Shown here piece after piece: positions 1-14,600 of a DNA stretch of 64,000 bases (its first letter is position 1; each line of letters opens with the position of its first letter). Source of the DNA: Struthidea cinerea (lineage: Eukaryota; Chordata; Aves; Passeriformes; Corcoracidae); contig VZTI01004954.1 in assembly GCA_013397865.1 (NCBI GenBank), positions 348,703-412,702 on the forward strand. Reading direction: 5' to 3'. The position numbers and the translations under genes are program-made. Below the pieces are notes generated by a model that was given only the letters and a program-made list of their open reading frames with translations, was not told the origin of the DNA and ran no database searches.

Positions 1-31
<31 letters not shown>

Positions 32-32
32 T
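1..32. repeat. Poly-T tract at window edge
   Basis: Thirty-one T in 32 bases with one C. The left end is cut by the window, so the full tract may be longer. It could be a homopolymer or the tail of a minus-strand retroelement; no element body is visible to its right. Confidence 0.85.
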
Positions 33-2637
33 GGTGCCTTCACCACCTTGAAGTCCAAAGTGAAGCAGAACAGGCTCATTTTTGGGCATATCCCCCTCTT
101 TTGCAGCAGACTTTCTCCTGGCAGCTGTAGCAGGTTTGATCTGCTGTGGGGGGCCCATGGGGGAGGGTGACTGCTGGTGGTACATGAGAAACTTTGGAGT
201 GGCGCAAGTAAGAATTGGAAAAGAAAATATTTGACAATCTGCATTTCCCTGGGGATGAAGTGAGGTGATTTTCCCTGCGTGCAGCCTGATTTGGAGATGG
301 AGGCAGCTTCTGTGGGACAGCACAGGTGTCTCTGCACTGGGGGCACCTGGGCCTCCTGAGTTTGCGAAGCGCTGGGGTGGGCTGTGGCATACAGGGCATC
401 CATCTCTCCTGAGTGCCCACTGTGATCCTGGGCCAGTTACTTCATCTGCTCTAGCAACCTCATGGCCCATCTTTAGCCAAATGTAGCAATGCTTCTCTCT
501 GTCAAAGGTGAGGGTGAAATCCATCAATAAGTATTCAGCACATACATGATCTTTGTCACTCTAGTGCAGAGCTATCCTGAGAACAGAGTGCTGTGTTGTC
601 CCACGGGTTTGTGACTCCTGATACCATATTGCTTGCCAGATGATTTGAATTCTTACCTCCCCTGGTGCTGATTTTCCAAAGGCTGGCTGTTCTCCCAGGG
701 AAAAATTCCAGGTGCTTGTGAACCAGTCTGGGCATTTGCAGCGTAAGAGATGCTGCTTGCACTATTTACATGCTCCTCTCCTGGTTAATGGCTTCAAGGC
801 CATTAAGCCTAGTCATGGTTATATAATTAAGATGGGAATTAATATTTAATCTGATTGTAATTTGTTGCTGGAATCCATCCCAAACTGTATCTCGGCATGA
901 GGTGAGTGAGTACCTGAGGGAAAATTGAGGCCAGTGTTACATGCAGGGTATTTTTTGCATGGACACTGGGAATTACAGGTCTGCCTTGTGTGACAGAGAA
1001 ACCTTAACCTTTACAAACCCCGAGTGATCATAGTCATTTTGTTATCAGTAGGAAGCAAATGTTTGTTTTATAGTCAGCTGTAATACTAGAGGGAATATGG
1101 TAAATCCTTGTTATCAGTATTTGCCAAGTGCACCTTGGGCCAAAATCAACTCTGGTGCAATTTTGTTACTTTCTGGAGAAGAACTGGCTCCACTTGACTG
1201 CAGTATTTTTAGCTGGTTTTTGAAAGTGAAGAGGTGTAATTATCCCATCCAGTTGTCTGTCCATCTCCCTTTTCTTTTTCCCAGTAATTCCTGGACCTGC
1301 TGGTCAGTCATAACTAGTTTAGATATGGACAATTCAGAGTTTTTGAAAATAAGTGACCAAGTAGAGGAGAGAGATGCAGTTTCTGCATGGACTGAAGGAG
1401 AGGCACTGGAAAACCCACCTGTGGAGGAACCTGAAGTGCCTCAGTGGCAGGAAGAGCTTTGAGCAGATCATGAACCTTGTTTGGGTAGAACTGGGCAATC
1501 TGCTGACAAGACACAAAACTGCAGGAAATCACAGTCTCAAGTCCTTGTATTCATTTGTTTATTTTTGAAGTATTTTCTGCTGTAAAACATGACCTATGAT
1601 TACACCAGCGTTCACATTATGGGGCTTGGTGTCTGTTTTGCTTTCCTTTTTTTGGGAAAGCACTTCCAAACACAGGATTTGGAGCTGCTGTGACTTTGGC
1701 TGTTTTAATTGTCTTTGTGTTGGTCACTTGCTGTCTCTGCCTCAGTTTCCCCACTTGTTTCCACTGAGGAGAGGATGCTGTTACACACTGTAAACATGAA
1801 GAACACCATCACTCTTAAGCACTCTTCTTGCATTTATTAAATCCCTTGAGTAAGCGACCTCCAAGTGCTGCTTGTGCTTTTCTGACTTAACAGTTTGTTG
1901 GTGAGAGGATCCACAGCTGCTAAAACTGAATTTGCCACCTTCATAGAAAGCAGCATTGAGCCATGTTTTCACAAGCCCTTCTAGAGCTGCCAAACCCTTC
2001 ACCAGATGTGGGGGGAAGTCTGAAGAGCTTCTAGTTTGTCTGACTATCACTAATATGCTGAAGTCATCCTTGAAACACTGTTGAATTTCCTAATTCTAAA
2101 CTGTAATGGAGGCTTCAAGGAAGAGCTGGTCAGTGTTCCCTTGCAGGAAGGTAAAATTCTGCTGGAGCTGCAGCTGCTGAGAAGGGACATTCGTGGGAGA
2201 GCCAAACCAGGTGTCTGAGCCTCTCTAACGCTGTCCTGTTTGCAGGTGTCAGGACACTTTGTGAGTGTGTAGGTCATGGAGCTTCTCCCTTGGACGTGTT
2301 TTTGTTCATGTCACTGATGCCCTTTGGTGTCTCTGTTTGAGTCAGATCCTCTCCTGCTCCTAATCCATGTGATCCTGCTGTTGTGATATGGGCTGGCTTT
2401 ATCTGAGAAGTCCAGCAGCTGCCGTGTCTTATCTCTGTGGGTAATAAACATACTTTGTGGTGGTTATGATAAGCAATTACTGTGTTCCAGGGAAACTTTC
2501 ATATCAGATGTTCTGAAATTATTTAAAAATCTTTATCAGCATTTTAAACACAATTGCCTGTTATTGCCATATTAAATTCAGCTGAGCTATTGAATAACCT
2601 GGTTTATTCTATCCTTTCTTGTTTTTCCGTGTTTTAA

Positions 2638-2652
2638 TTTTTTTTTTTTTTT
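2638..2652. repeat. Poly-T run (15)
   Basis: Fifteen consecutive T, preceded by gttttaa and followed by gaga. Simple homopolymer in intron 1. Confidence 0.85.
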
Positions 2653-5600
2653 GAGATCTTTCATGAAGTTGTTGAGGACAGGTCATTAATATTAAAGGTG
2701 TGTTAATAAAATGTGAGCATCCCCAAGGTTTGCTCTCAGCCCAAATTGGTGGGTGAATTAAAATCTAGCATGTGAAGTATTGCATTTGTGCTCAGTCTGC
2801 TGTGGGCTCTTTCCCTTGTTCTGACTGACTTCTCTGGTCTCATTTCCTGCTCGGGTCTTTGAACCACATTCCCTTTGGAGTTGGGATACCTTAGCAGCTT
2901 GTTAAATGTAAGACTTTGGGAAAATTAAACAGTTCAAATGGTGCTGGGATGGCAGAAGCAATGCCAGGCTGGCAGCAGGGATGTGATAAAGTCCTTGTTC
3001 TGTTTCACTGTGTGCTGGGAAATGTGCATCCTTGATCGTTTCTAAATTGACTGTCGATAGATGATCAAGTTAATTGGTGTTACCAAAAGGTCATTACTTA
3101 ATGAAATGGATTTCCCATGCTCTTTTCAATACACTGAGAGTTTTGGCAAAATCTGACTGTTTGTGCACTCAGGGCTTTGATAAATCTTTTTTCAGAAGCA
3201 TCATCAGTGCTTACAGGTTCCAAAATTGCCTCAAGTTTTGCGCTTATGGCAAGACTGTCCTCTCTGTGGCTGTTGACTGGCTGTTGGATACAGCTGCAGA
3301 ATGGGTGCATGTATTTTCCAGACAAAACTGGAATTTTCCCTGATATTAAAACTAGTCAAGAGTTCACTGATTTTTTTTTTTTTCTGTGCATGTGAGAAGG
3401 CTTTTCTTTTGGAAAGAAGGATGTTCTTTTGGAAATCTTTGTCCCTTTTTTGTCTCTTTTTAGCTGATGGTCTAGCAAAAATGTGCTCTTACCTTTCTGG
3501 AGTTATCTGTGCTACTTTAAAGGAATGATGAGCGTAGTCCTCCTAATTACATACACCCAGAAAGGACTGAGCCAAGTTTGAGCCCATTTTTGTGCCCTGC
3601 CAGTCCCACCTATCTGTCTGACTTGTGGCAAAGCCTTGAAAGAGCTTGTAAGAAAGAGACGGGGAGCTTTTCATGGAAAGAAAAGCAAAACCAAACCAAG
3701 GACTGGGGAGGGCAGAGAATTAGCAGGTGTTCAGGNGCCCCTGTGTGGGAGTTAAGGGGCTCCTCTTTGAAGGTTATCTTCAGCAGAGGGGCACAGAGTG
3801 TGGCATGGGGTGGAGGAGCTGGGGCTGCCGGCTTGGCTCCATGGTTTTCCTGCTTGATAGGTATTTCCCCCTGTCACAGAGGCTGGGGCAGCCCTGCTGT
3901 TGGAGAATTCAGGCTGTCACAAGAGGGTGATCCTATCTGTGGGTGACAGGTCCGTGTGGTTTGCAAAGACATTTCTGAAGACACGTTGTGTTGTTCCATA
4001 GCAAGGCATCTTGGCAAAATACACTCAGATAGGATAAAAGGGGAAAAATAATCCCAGGATTTGATCCAACACCAGTTCCTTTGCTGGCTTGGCAAAAATT
4101 GTTTAGATTCTCCCTCCCAAGAATGGTTTTGTAAACATAATACTGCCTATTAGCCATGTAAATTACTGTCATTGGTGGCAATTGTTGTGATGGAAAGATA
4201 AGTATCTTGAAACTCTGATTTGATTTACCCCTCCTGCCCCCCCAGCTTGCTAACCAGTTGTTTGTGTCAGTGCTGATTGTGGCTTTTGTCAGAGAAATCA
4301 AAATATTGATCAAATTTTTTTAGCTCTGTGTTCCCTGGGTCACAGTAAAGGCAACTTTTCTTTCTTTTCCTTTGTACTCTTTTTCTCTGTACTGAAAACA
4401 AAGGGAACCTTTCCTCAAGAAGATGAGCCATACGTTCCCAAAGTCAAAAGTCATCCGCTGAAAGTGGGTCCTTAGGAGCAGTCTTCCTATCTGGAGGCTT
4501 TTCTCAAGAGTCTGTCAGTGGAAAATCTGGCGAGCAGCATAGCCACAAGTACTATTGTGAGGTTTTCTTTATGTGCAAAGTGGGGAGAGATGGACGCTTC
4601 TTCCAGCTGCTGGCAGAGAAGAGCTTCCCATTTACTTCATACTTGTGGCTGCTGCCAGGATTTGCTGTTTAGCGGCAGAGGAGTTAAGTGAGGGGTGAAA
4701 GGCTTCAGCAACACTTCAGCAACCGGGCACGAGGCTGAGCTGTCAGATCATTCTCTGTTTTTTACACCAGTGAAGGCACTTGGGATAGTTCTGTATGTTT
4801 AAGGCAAGCAGTATTTTGTGCTGCCTTCTTGTGTACTGTGGGAAGCTGAGACGTGTCTTATTCCAGGTTTAATGGTTGTGCTTGAGAAAGAGCGTCTCTT
4901 AAAAAGCAACACTCACTTCTGTAAACGTTTACTGTGGGTGCTTGTTCATCACAGCCCCTCAGGAGGCTGGTTTGATGTCCTTGCTCAGTGATGTGCACCT
5001 TCAGTTTGAGTTTACCCCGCTGGGGTTTATAGGGGTATGTGAAGACGGGTCCTGGTATGAAGAGCCTCCCTGTGAGGATGGGTACACTCACTGAATTTCC
5101 TGGTAACCTGCTCTTCACTAAGATGAGTATAGGCAGGTACTTTCTTCACCTGTTTTCCATCCATAATCTCAGCCTTCTGTAGTAACAGTACTAAGACCTG
5201 CTTTTGTCACAGTCAGGTGTTTGCTCACCTGGGGGAAATCTCTTACTGCTTCAGTTCAGAGCCTGACTTCTTGGATCTGGACTGTGCAAATCCCTAGGGC
5301 ACCAGTTCCCTCCAGCTCAGTGCAGAGCTGCCTTTTAGCCAAAACAGCCAGTGCTGGATATGGCTTCCCAGATGTGATGGGATCAGAGCCAGCAGAGGGA
5401 AAAGTAAAGAAACCTTCACCTCCAAGAGTGTCTCTTTGTGGAGCAGCTGAGCTGTTGCTGAGGCAGATTTGGGATGTTGCAGGAGGCTGCTCACATGCAG
5501 GAAACCAGAGGAAGCATCAGGATGGGGCACATCTGTGTAAATTCCATATAGATTTTAAACAGAAAGGCTAAGTTGGTATGTGCAGGGCTGTAAATGAAAA

Positions 5601-8600
5601 TTCCTGAATACTTGTTTGGTATTTTAAAGTTTGTGAGGTTTAAAAAAACGCTGCCCTCATAGGGAGTATTTTCTTCTCACCAGAAACTTGTTGGACTACA
5701 AATTTGACAGAACTAATTTTTATAGCATTTTCTAAGATGAACTAATTGTGTATTTTGGACAGAGGAAGACAACAGTGTGGATGTGTGTTTTTATATAGAT
5801 TTCATTTAAAATGTGACTTGGATTATCCTGCAACTTATCTGAGTGATGTAAAGGTTTCTTCTGGAAAATGAAAGTGATTATAGGCTGGTGACTAACAAAT
5901 AATCCTTGGCTAATATGGGTTGGGCTCAATTAACGTTAATCCCTGCTCAACAGTAGTAAAAGTTGGATAAAGGAGATTTTGCAAGGCTGTTGCTGACCTG
6001 AACGTGAGAATGGTCACACAGCATTCCCTGAAAAGAAACTGCCTCTCTGGAAGAGACATCATTCTCATAATTTGTTTCTAACAGTAGAGAAGGAACTATT
6101 CAAAGTAGCCCAAAATAGTCTGGTTATGAAGAGGAGGATTTCTCCTGTGCTGGTGTTACATGCTGAGGCACAACAGATCTCATTAAAGGAGGAGCAGCAG
6201 TAATGAGTCTAGATTAATGGAAATAAATCTGGTTTTAGTAAAAAATGAGGTTGGATTCCTTGGTCCAGAGCAGCCACCATCTATAGTGCTCATCTAGCAG
6301 TCGGATGCACAGAGGCAAAACTCTCCTCACTGTCGAGAAAAGTGGACGATCTGGGGTGTTTTTGTTGAAATCTCAGTGTAAATCCAGGAGTGGTTTTTAG
6401 ATGTGTTTTGGTCAGATACGCAGAAGCCCAGAGACAGCCAGGGAGAGGCATCACATCTGAGCCTGGACCCCCACTGATCCAGGAGGGCCCCATAATGGTG
6501 TGACAGTCCCCACAGGAATTCTGCTGCTCGGATACTGTGTGTTGAAAGTGTGTCCTTTACCATTTGGAAGCAGACTCAGGCCTTTTACTGCTTTGTCCTC
6601 AAACTGTCAGGTTTCAGCTGGCTGCAGCTTTGGAAAACAGAAAGATTTATGTGTTCTGAAGAGAAACTTGCGCTAACAGTGGGTAAATGCACTGTAGATG
6701 CTGGAAAGTTAAACAGCCAAGTAGGTGTGAGGCATTTTTGAAATAAGTTACGAAATGTATTATCCTCCTGTTGTTATAATAGATGTATGTTTAAGTTTGG
6801 AATGGGAGGGCAGATTTACACCCATTCTGACCCTCTGTCCTAACCATGTTCAAAAGTTTGTACTGCTCCTTGTTTTCTTCCACCTTCACGTGCATCCCTG
6901 TAGCCACAGATATGGCTGTTATGCTGCAATTTTTTGTAACACAATCCCTGAACTATAAGAGGTCACTTTGCACTTTCAATGACAGTGGAGTTTCCAGATC
7001 ACAACCAGGTACTGTCCTTTCAAACAGGGCTAGGTAAGAAGTTAAGCCAGGAGGATTAAAGTCCCAAGGTGGTCAGGTCCTTGGTAAGATCATCGCATGT
7101 CTAGCTGTGGGCACCCCTTTGACTTAACAGTTTATCATCTCCCATTTTATTATTTTCTATGTCAAACCTGCGCTCTTATCTGCTATTGTCCCAGCAAGGC
7201 TGGCTGGCTGCATTGATAACATACCTGTGGGGTTAAGTGATAACAGAAAGAACCAGAACAGGTCTAGATAAAGCCGGGGTGGTCCACGCCCGTGGAGGGA
7301 GCTGGTGTCAGACACTGCAGCTGTAGCCAGGCAGTGAAGCCCAGATGGGTTTTGTGACGTCCCGAAGGCCATGCGGTGGGTGGTGACAGGGCTGTCCCTG
7401 GACAGGCTGGTGCTTTGTCAGGACTGCCCACACTGTCTGTTCTCTGCAAGATTAACTCCTGGCCTAAGCCCCCCTCACCTTTGCCTTGTGTTCATGTGCT
7501 GTGTGGGTGGCGTGTATGTCCTTGTGTCCTCCAAGGGAAGTGACACCTCTCTTGGGGCAATGTGGGCTTGCAGTGACAGTTGTCTCCACTGAGCTATTAA
7601 AACATACTTTTCCATTAGTTCTCTTTGTTGCTGATCTGAATTGTCTTCTCTTCCCCTGTGTGCTGGCTCATTATTTCCTATTAATTCATAGTTTGTGCAA
7701 TTACCTGGGAAATGCAGGAGAGTTGGCAGGAATTTGATGAGCCTGACTTCTCTTCTTGGGAGTAGATTACTTTGTTCCAATGCAGCATGGGAGGGTTGGT
7801 TCTTGTCCTCTCTGAGTGACAAGTTGCACACCCAGGCCTTTCTGCAGGACAGGTTGGCTGTTTGAAGAGAGCTAGAAAGCACAAGGAGCAGGGAGAGGGT
7901 CTATATGTGTATTTCCTTGTGTACCTGGTAGGACTGAAACCAGAGCAGTTTTTTGACATTCTGTATCTGCTCTGCATTATGACACTTTACACCCTGCCCT
8001 GAAGACAAGCTCCAGATTTGAACCCCAGCCTATCAAGAGCAAACAAAGGAGGCTCTTTGCTTAACTTTAAAAGACAGAATTGTACAATAAATAGTTCTAA
8101 ACACATGCCAGGGGATTTTGTTTGTTGTGAAAGCTTTTAGCTCAGTCGGAGGAGTGCGTGTGTCTTGGGTTGTCACCAAAGTGACACCCCTGCAGAAGGG
8201 TTCTTTGCCCCTTTTCTCTGAAGACAGTATTTCAGGTAAGAACGGAGATGTGATCTGGTCTCCTTTTGCGAGGAGAAAGCCAGCACACAGCAAGATAAAA
8301 GGGCTGTCACTGATTAAAATGTGGCAGTTTGGCTGCTTGTACCTTATGTTTTACTGGCAAATCTGTTGTGCCCCTGGTTTTCCTGTATGAGTGCTCCTCT
8401 TTTTAAAAACGGTTGTATTCATACATTGACTTCCCAGCTGCCAGGAAGGACCTGTTCTTGATGGAAGCTGGACTAAGCTGTTTGCTGGATGGCTTCCCAG
8501 CTAGACTTCAGGCTGTTGGTAGAGAAGGAGCTTTACCTGCGCTTCTCCTTCCATTTTTATTTTCAGGTGAACTGCAGAATCTCATTACCCACGGCAGTGG

Positions 8601-11600
8601 CAGGGCTTTGAAGATTTCTGACCTAATTATCTCATTTGCACTGTGAGTAGCAGTAAAATCCATGTGCTGTCAAGGGGACTTTGCTGTGGCAGCTGTACAG
8701 CGGTGGGAGAAAAAGGCCTCATGAAAGGGCTTGTGCAGAGGGTTTGCTTCCCACAGTGCAGGTAGGCTGCCTGCACATTCCCAGCTGTACAGGTGCTTTC
8801 CTGCAAGACCTGGATGGCGTGAATGAGGTGTAAGTGAGAAGTTACCACGTTCTGGACTCCACAGAGGCCCTTCAAATGCCATTTTTGGGTAATGTTTGTG
8901 AAGGTCCAGCTTGGAAGGTGGAGTTATTTCTTTGTCAGGACTGTCAAAGATTAATGTTATGTAGAATCTGCTATTTGACTAAGCCGCGTCTACAGAGGGG
9001 CTGTTCAGTTGGGGTGGGTTAAATATAGCAAGTTTCAGTGGTGAGAGCTGTGATAGAGCCAGGTATTTGCACATCATTTCTGAGTCTCTCATAGAGTCCC
9101 AGAATTTATGCCTGGGTGTAAGGAATCTTCTGCTGTTTGAGTGAAACAGATCAAAATATTAACTCTAGCTGTTCCCACCCTGAAACTTCAGTGAAGGGAT
9201 GCTACATCTCTCATAGGCAAGGAACTTGTGAGGCAGGCATGGTCTAAGTAACACTAAACTCTGTGTAGCAAGAAGGCAAGAAAAAGGAGTGTGGGAGTAT
9301 TTGGTGCCTTGATCATCAGTTGAAGGCAGAGGGATGAGAAAGATCTTTGATGATTAATATCTTTGATCTTGAAGGTGATGAAAAATTCAGAAACATTAGC
9401 GTGTGCTCCATCCTGGTAAAATTTCTTGTGTCTTTTTGGGTCAGTATCTCTGTGCTTCCTGTACCTTATGGAAACAGTAACAACCATGGCTGAAAAGGTT
9501 CCCGGGGATAGTTTGTTTTCAGGTGCTACAGGTGGCTGTCCCTGGGGGGTCTGTAAGAGCTGTTTTCTCTGACCTCCTCTCTAAGCTGTTGTTCAGAGTC
9601 ATCTTCCAAGTTTCTGTGTGGTTGTGGCTCAGTGGAAGGCAGCGGATCAGTTCCTGTGGCAAAATTGGGACCTGTCACAAAAGCTTGGCAAAATGCTGGT
9701 TCCCCCTGGCATGGTGTGAGGGTCTGAGTGAACCCTCCTAGTACTGATGTGTTGTGAAGCCAGCCAGTCTCTCCAAGGCTACTGCTTATTCCTAGCAACC
9801 CTCCCTGTGGCTTGTGTATCCAGGCCACTGATTGCTGAGTAAAACGAGTGTGCAAAGTCAAGTAATCCTTGTACATCTTGAGTATTGCTTTCCCTTTCTG
9901 TGGTTCCAGATAGCAGCTGGGAGAAAGTTGGTTTGGAAAACAAAGCTGTCAGGAACTGTTTGTTTAGACACAAGGCAAAATGAAAGTGAAAAACATAATC
10001 TGTCTGTCCCCCTCTGCCTCCCACCTTCTTTTTGTTTAAAATGTCCACATGCTATTTACTTTCAATAAACAAAAGATGTTTCTTATAAGCTGGTGTTTAC
10101 TAGTAGGAGTATGTGATTTATTAGGAAACAGAAATCCCTGCTCGTGCCTATGTTTTCAAACTGGAGCAAGAGTTCATAATTTTATAGACCTTTCAAGAAC
10201 AGATTTTCTAAAGCAAACAGTGAGGAACTGTTAAATTATAGCCATGTAAAACAACAGTGTAATAGTGTGATTGCTCAGTAGTAATGGCTTTATTATTCCG
10301 TCACAAACAGGAGTGGTTTGGGCTGCTGGGAGATAAGGTGGCTTTTCGGAGATAGCTTTGGAGCTGATTCAGAGGAGAAGCCCATTTTAGATTCTTTTCC
10401 TCATGTTAAGGAGATAAGGAGTGTATGGGTATTCCCTTACCCCAGCTTTCTTCCAGGATCAGGGAAGGTGCAGCTTCCAGAAAAGCGATGCAGAGTTTCT
10501 CTCTAGAGCCTGAGAGCCACCACAGTCTCACACTGTCCCTCTGAGTTACACAGGGTGTCACTCTCCCAGCATTTGCTTGGGGTGTCTTTGTGGCTTGTTT
10601 TCTCTTTAAAGGGAGTAGGAGAGCGATGCATTCTCCCCAGAACCATGAGTGGTGGGGGCTGTGTCCGTGCCTCTTCTCAGCCCTGTCTGAGCTCACAAGC
10701 CCTGCGGGACTCCCAGGCAGTGCAGTGTGCAGGCCAAGGGCTTTGGGAATGAGCTGCTGTGGGTGCTGCTGAATTCTTCAAACCCCTGGGCATGAGCAGA
10801 AATGTCCTCGGAGTGCCTGCCACTGTCATGTCTGGATCCCATGGAGCCCCAGATTTGTACCTCATCTACTCCTTGCTTTCCACAGTTTCTTCATGAAGCT
10901 TAAGCAAGTTGAGGTGCCAGATGCATGGCCTTACCTCTGTCTTCCATATGTCTGTCACCTCTGGATGTTGTTGATGGTGAAAATGGCTGTCGGAGGATGG
11001 TCTGTGCTCCCTCGTGCAGCTCTGCCAGCCTTGGCTGTGCCAGGCACTGGCACTTTGACACTGCAGGTAGTGAGTGTGAGGCACGAGAGCCTGGATGGTC
11101 TCAGCTGGAGCTCCTGCTTTCTCCAGCCTTGCAGTTCGTGTGTGTGTGAGGATGCCTGCCTGGAGCCTGGGTGGGATCCCTGACAGATGCATGCATGGTG
11201 CCCTGGCCCTCCTCCAGCTCCGAGTCATTGCAGTGACCTCTGCTGAGACACTGTGTGTTGAAAGGGACCCATCTCCTGTGTTTATTCCTTTCTTTCTCCT
11301 GGTTCCCAACTTTTGCCTGGTATATCAGGCTCATTTCTGGCTGCCCTACACATGTGCCTGCTGGAAAACCTTGTAACAGCTTAGTTGGGCTCTTGGAGGA
11401 AATTATCTGCGCAAAGAGAGCCGTGGTTTGTAATGAAATAGCTTTACAGTGACATAGTTTTAATGCTGCAGCGTCTCTGCTCATTTTCAGGTTATTCCTG
11501 GGCTAAAAATATGGCTCATTAAGACTTCTGAAACAGGATGTAACCGTATTTTAAAGATATTCCTGGGTGTTATTACAAAGTGATTTAATTGATACTGCAT

Positions 11601-14600
11601 TTGGAGACCTACTTTGTAGGATCTTTTATCTGAAGTGGAAGTTGAGGAAAGAATTAAGTGTGTACGTGTGTGTTTCTGATGGGGAGGATGTGGTGCTGGC
11701 ATGGAAGGCTGGGAGGACTTGGGAGCTGGAAGACAGCTTGGGAGCTGCACTGGTGCCTGGTGCTGACTGATCAAAGCCGCTGGACCAGCTATTTCCATTT
11801 CTGATCTTCCCTGCCCTCAGACAACAAGAGAGTCAGAACTGCATGGAAAAGAGTTTTACCACCTATTTCATTTGAAGCTGGATGCACTAGAGATGTGTTG
11901 AACAAATGGACAGTAGCCTTTCTTCTCCCTGGGGACAGCTTTTACATGGATGGGAAGCTACAGATGGGGCCCAAGGCAGAAATGCAAATAGGCAGGGCTG
12001 TGATACGAAGCATTTGGCAGCATCGCAGGCTTAAAAGCTTCGTCCCCACGGCTGCTTGATCCTGCTTTCTCAGTTGTGCTGACACAGCTGGTTGTGGGCT
12101 GTACTGTGAACTGTGCAAGTGGAGCTTTGACCTCAAAACTATGGGATTAGGGCCTTTGCTGCTGGCACCGCAAATCTAGCCCAGCCCGGGCCATCCCAGA
12201 GCTGCTTGTGAGAAGCCCTCAGAGATGTACTTGCTGTGGTTACAGCTTTGCAGAGAAGAGCAGCAGTGAGCACAAACAGCTAATTAGTTTTTATAACCCT
12301 CTTTTGTTTGCCTTTGAAGACACGAGTCCTTGACTTGCTTGCCTGGCTCAGTGCGGTGACAATGTCAGCGCGGGTGTGTGAAGCTCAGGTTACGTGGGGA
12401 GAGTTCAGACAGGTTTAGTTTCAGCACAGATCTTGTCCCTGAGCTGTTCCAGCACTTTCCTGACAGGAGGCAGTTGGTGTCAGAACAGGTTTGGCCCTGA
12501 GATTGTGAAAAAAAAACAGTTTTGAGGGGCAGATCTCCACCGGTAATGAGTTCAGTGGTGGGCTGACTGTTTTTTGTAGATGAAAAGGTCAGGTCTGTTG
12601 CCTGGGTTATGTAGGAGGGTTTTGTTCTGGAACAGCCTGCTCCTGATGAGCTCCTGTCTCTGCTGAGCTGCCAGGCACTGCTCTAAACAGTGTTTTTCCT
12701 GCATTTTCCTCATCAGTGAGTGTTGGAGAGGTCACTTTCCCCTACATTTTCCATTGTTGGGTGTTGAAGAACTTATTTTTTAGGTATGCTCATTTAAGGC
12801 TGTGAAGTTTTGAGTTTAGATCAGCAACTTGGACAGCTTTAAAACCTCCCTGGTTCTGAGCCTGCCCTACTTGGAGTTTGGTTTTAATCACAAGTTTTAA
12901 CTGAGTCTGTTGAAAACATTCTCAGTGAAACACCCTCATTTTTTTTTCTCAGAAGCCATTAGCTGTCTTCAAGAAACAATATTTTAATTGAAGCCATGAT
13001 AAAAGCAGAGCGGCAGTGGTTGTTGTAAAGCTTAATTTATTAAACAGCCTTGTTTTTAATGCAAAAAAATCTGTAAAGAAAAAAAAAGCTATGCGCTTTA
13101 AAACTGTCAAAATAAAACCTACAACTTTGAAGTCTTAAAATACTTTGGGAAATGCTGAATGTTTTTGACTGGTTATATGGAACAGCTGAACTGACTTAAC
13201 TGGAACAAAATTAGAGGCACAAAGAGGTTTTGTTTCCAGAGTGTATTCTTTGCCCTTTGACAGCGCTGTCTGGCTCACACTCTGAGTTAGATACACGGAG
13301 CAGGTTGCTGTCAGCTTCCCCCCCCTTTGGTTAGACTTTCCACATAGCCAACCCCACTGGAACAACAATAATATGCTTATAAAAGAGCAAAACTTACAGG
13401 AAGATTCAGGGGCAAGAGCAGAATTTGAACCTCCCGTAACTGTTGGGTTGTTTTTTTTGAAGCAGTCTGAGTCTCATATTGATGGTGCCACATATCAGTG
13501 CTGAGTTTGGGGGTACCTCAGGCTAGCAGGGCTTTTCCTGGCTGGTGAATGATGTTGCATTCCACACAACTAGATCTTCTCAGCGTGGTCTTGAAGTAAG
13601 AGACTTGTTTTCCATGGAAGATGCTCTGAAAGTCTCCCAGTGAACTCCTCCCATGTACCCAGCAGCTTTCCTCACCGAAAGGGTGAGAGGATTTCTATGC
13701 ACATGGGGTATCCCTGGCTTGGTATTGGCACCCTGGCTCCGGGAGGCGCTCGATGTTCTTCTGTCTTTCCCGGCTATTTGCATGAAAACAGCCTCTCTGA
13801 AAAGTCTGTCTTCTTTTGGGGAAGGGCAGACAGCAGGATGAGATGAGCAGCTGAGAAACAGGGCTCTTGTTTCCATGCAAATATCGTGTAAAGAACAAAA
13901 GCGGGGGAGAAATGTGCGCAGAGATGGGATCTGCCGGTAGAAAGGCTCCAGCGTTGTTTTCCATGAGTAGCATCAAGTCCATGTGAATGTAATTTTTACA
14001 CTGTTGTGGCTGTGGGTCTCATGGGTGAGTCACAGATGCTGCTTTTGTTTTGAACTTCTCGAGGGCTAAATCCTCCTCTCTGTGGGAATTTTGCTGCTGA
14101 ATTCACTACCAGAGAATTAGAGCTTTTAGGGTCTGCTGCTGAAATGAGTTACTTCTTGTTCCTGAACCTCAGCTTGTGCAGGAGGTAGGATGCAAATGAA
14201 CACAAGAGGTGCCTTGTGTGCCCCTGGCTATACCACTGTGTCTGGCTCTGAGATGCTGAGGGCACACTTCACTGGCTGTAGGACTGCACTGTGGTTTCTT
14301 TCCCAGTGCAGGGGAGAGTGCGTACTTCCCTTTCCATGGCATCTGAACAGGCTGGGAAGGTGTCAGAGGGTGGGAAGCCCTGCATACCCACTAAGACCAC
14401 TAGGAAAACAGTGTTGTGAGCAGCAGCCTTGCTGGAGCTTTGAAGGTTTTGGGGAGGAGGTGTGACTGGAGATAGGGACAGCCCTGTGATGTGCTTGAAT
14501 TGGTGTGTCAGTGGCACAGAACTCTTGGGGACTTGCTGCTATTCACTGCAGCAGGAGCTGGGGTGGTTTAAGACTTGGCTGCTCAGAGCTGCCCATAGTA

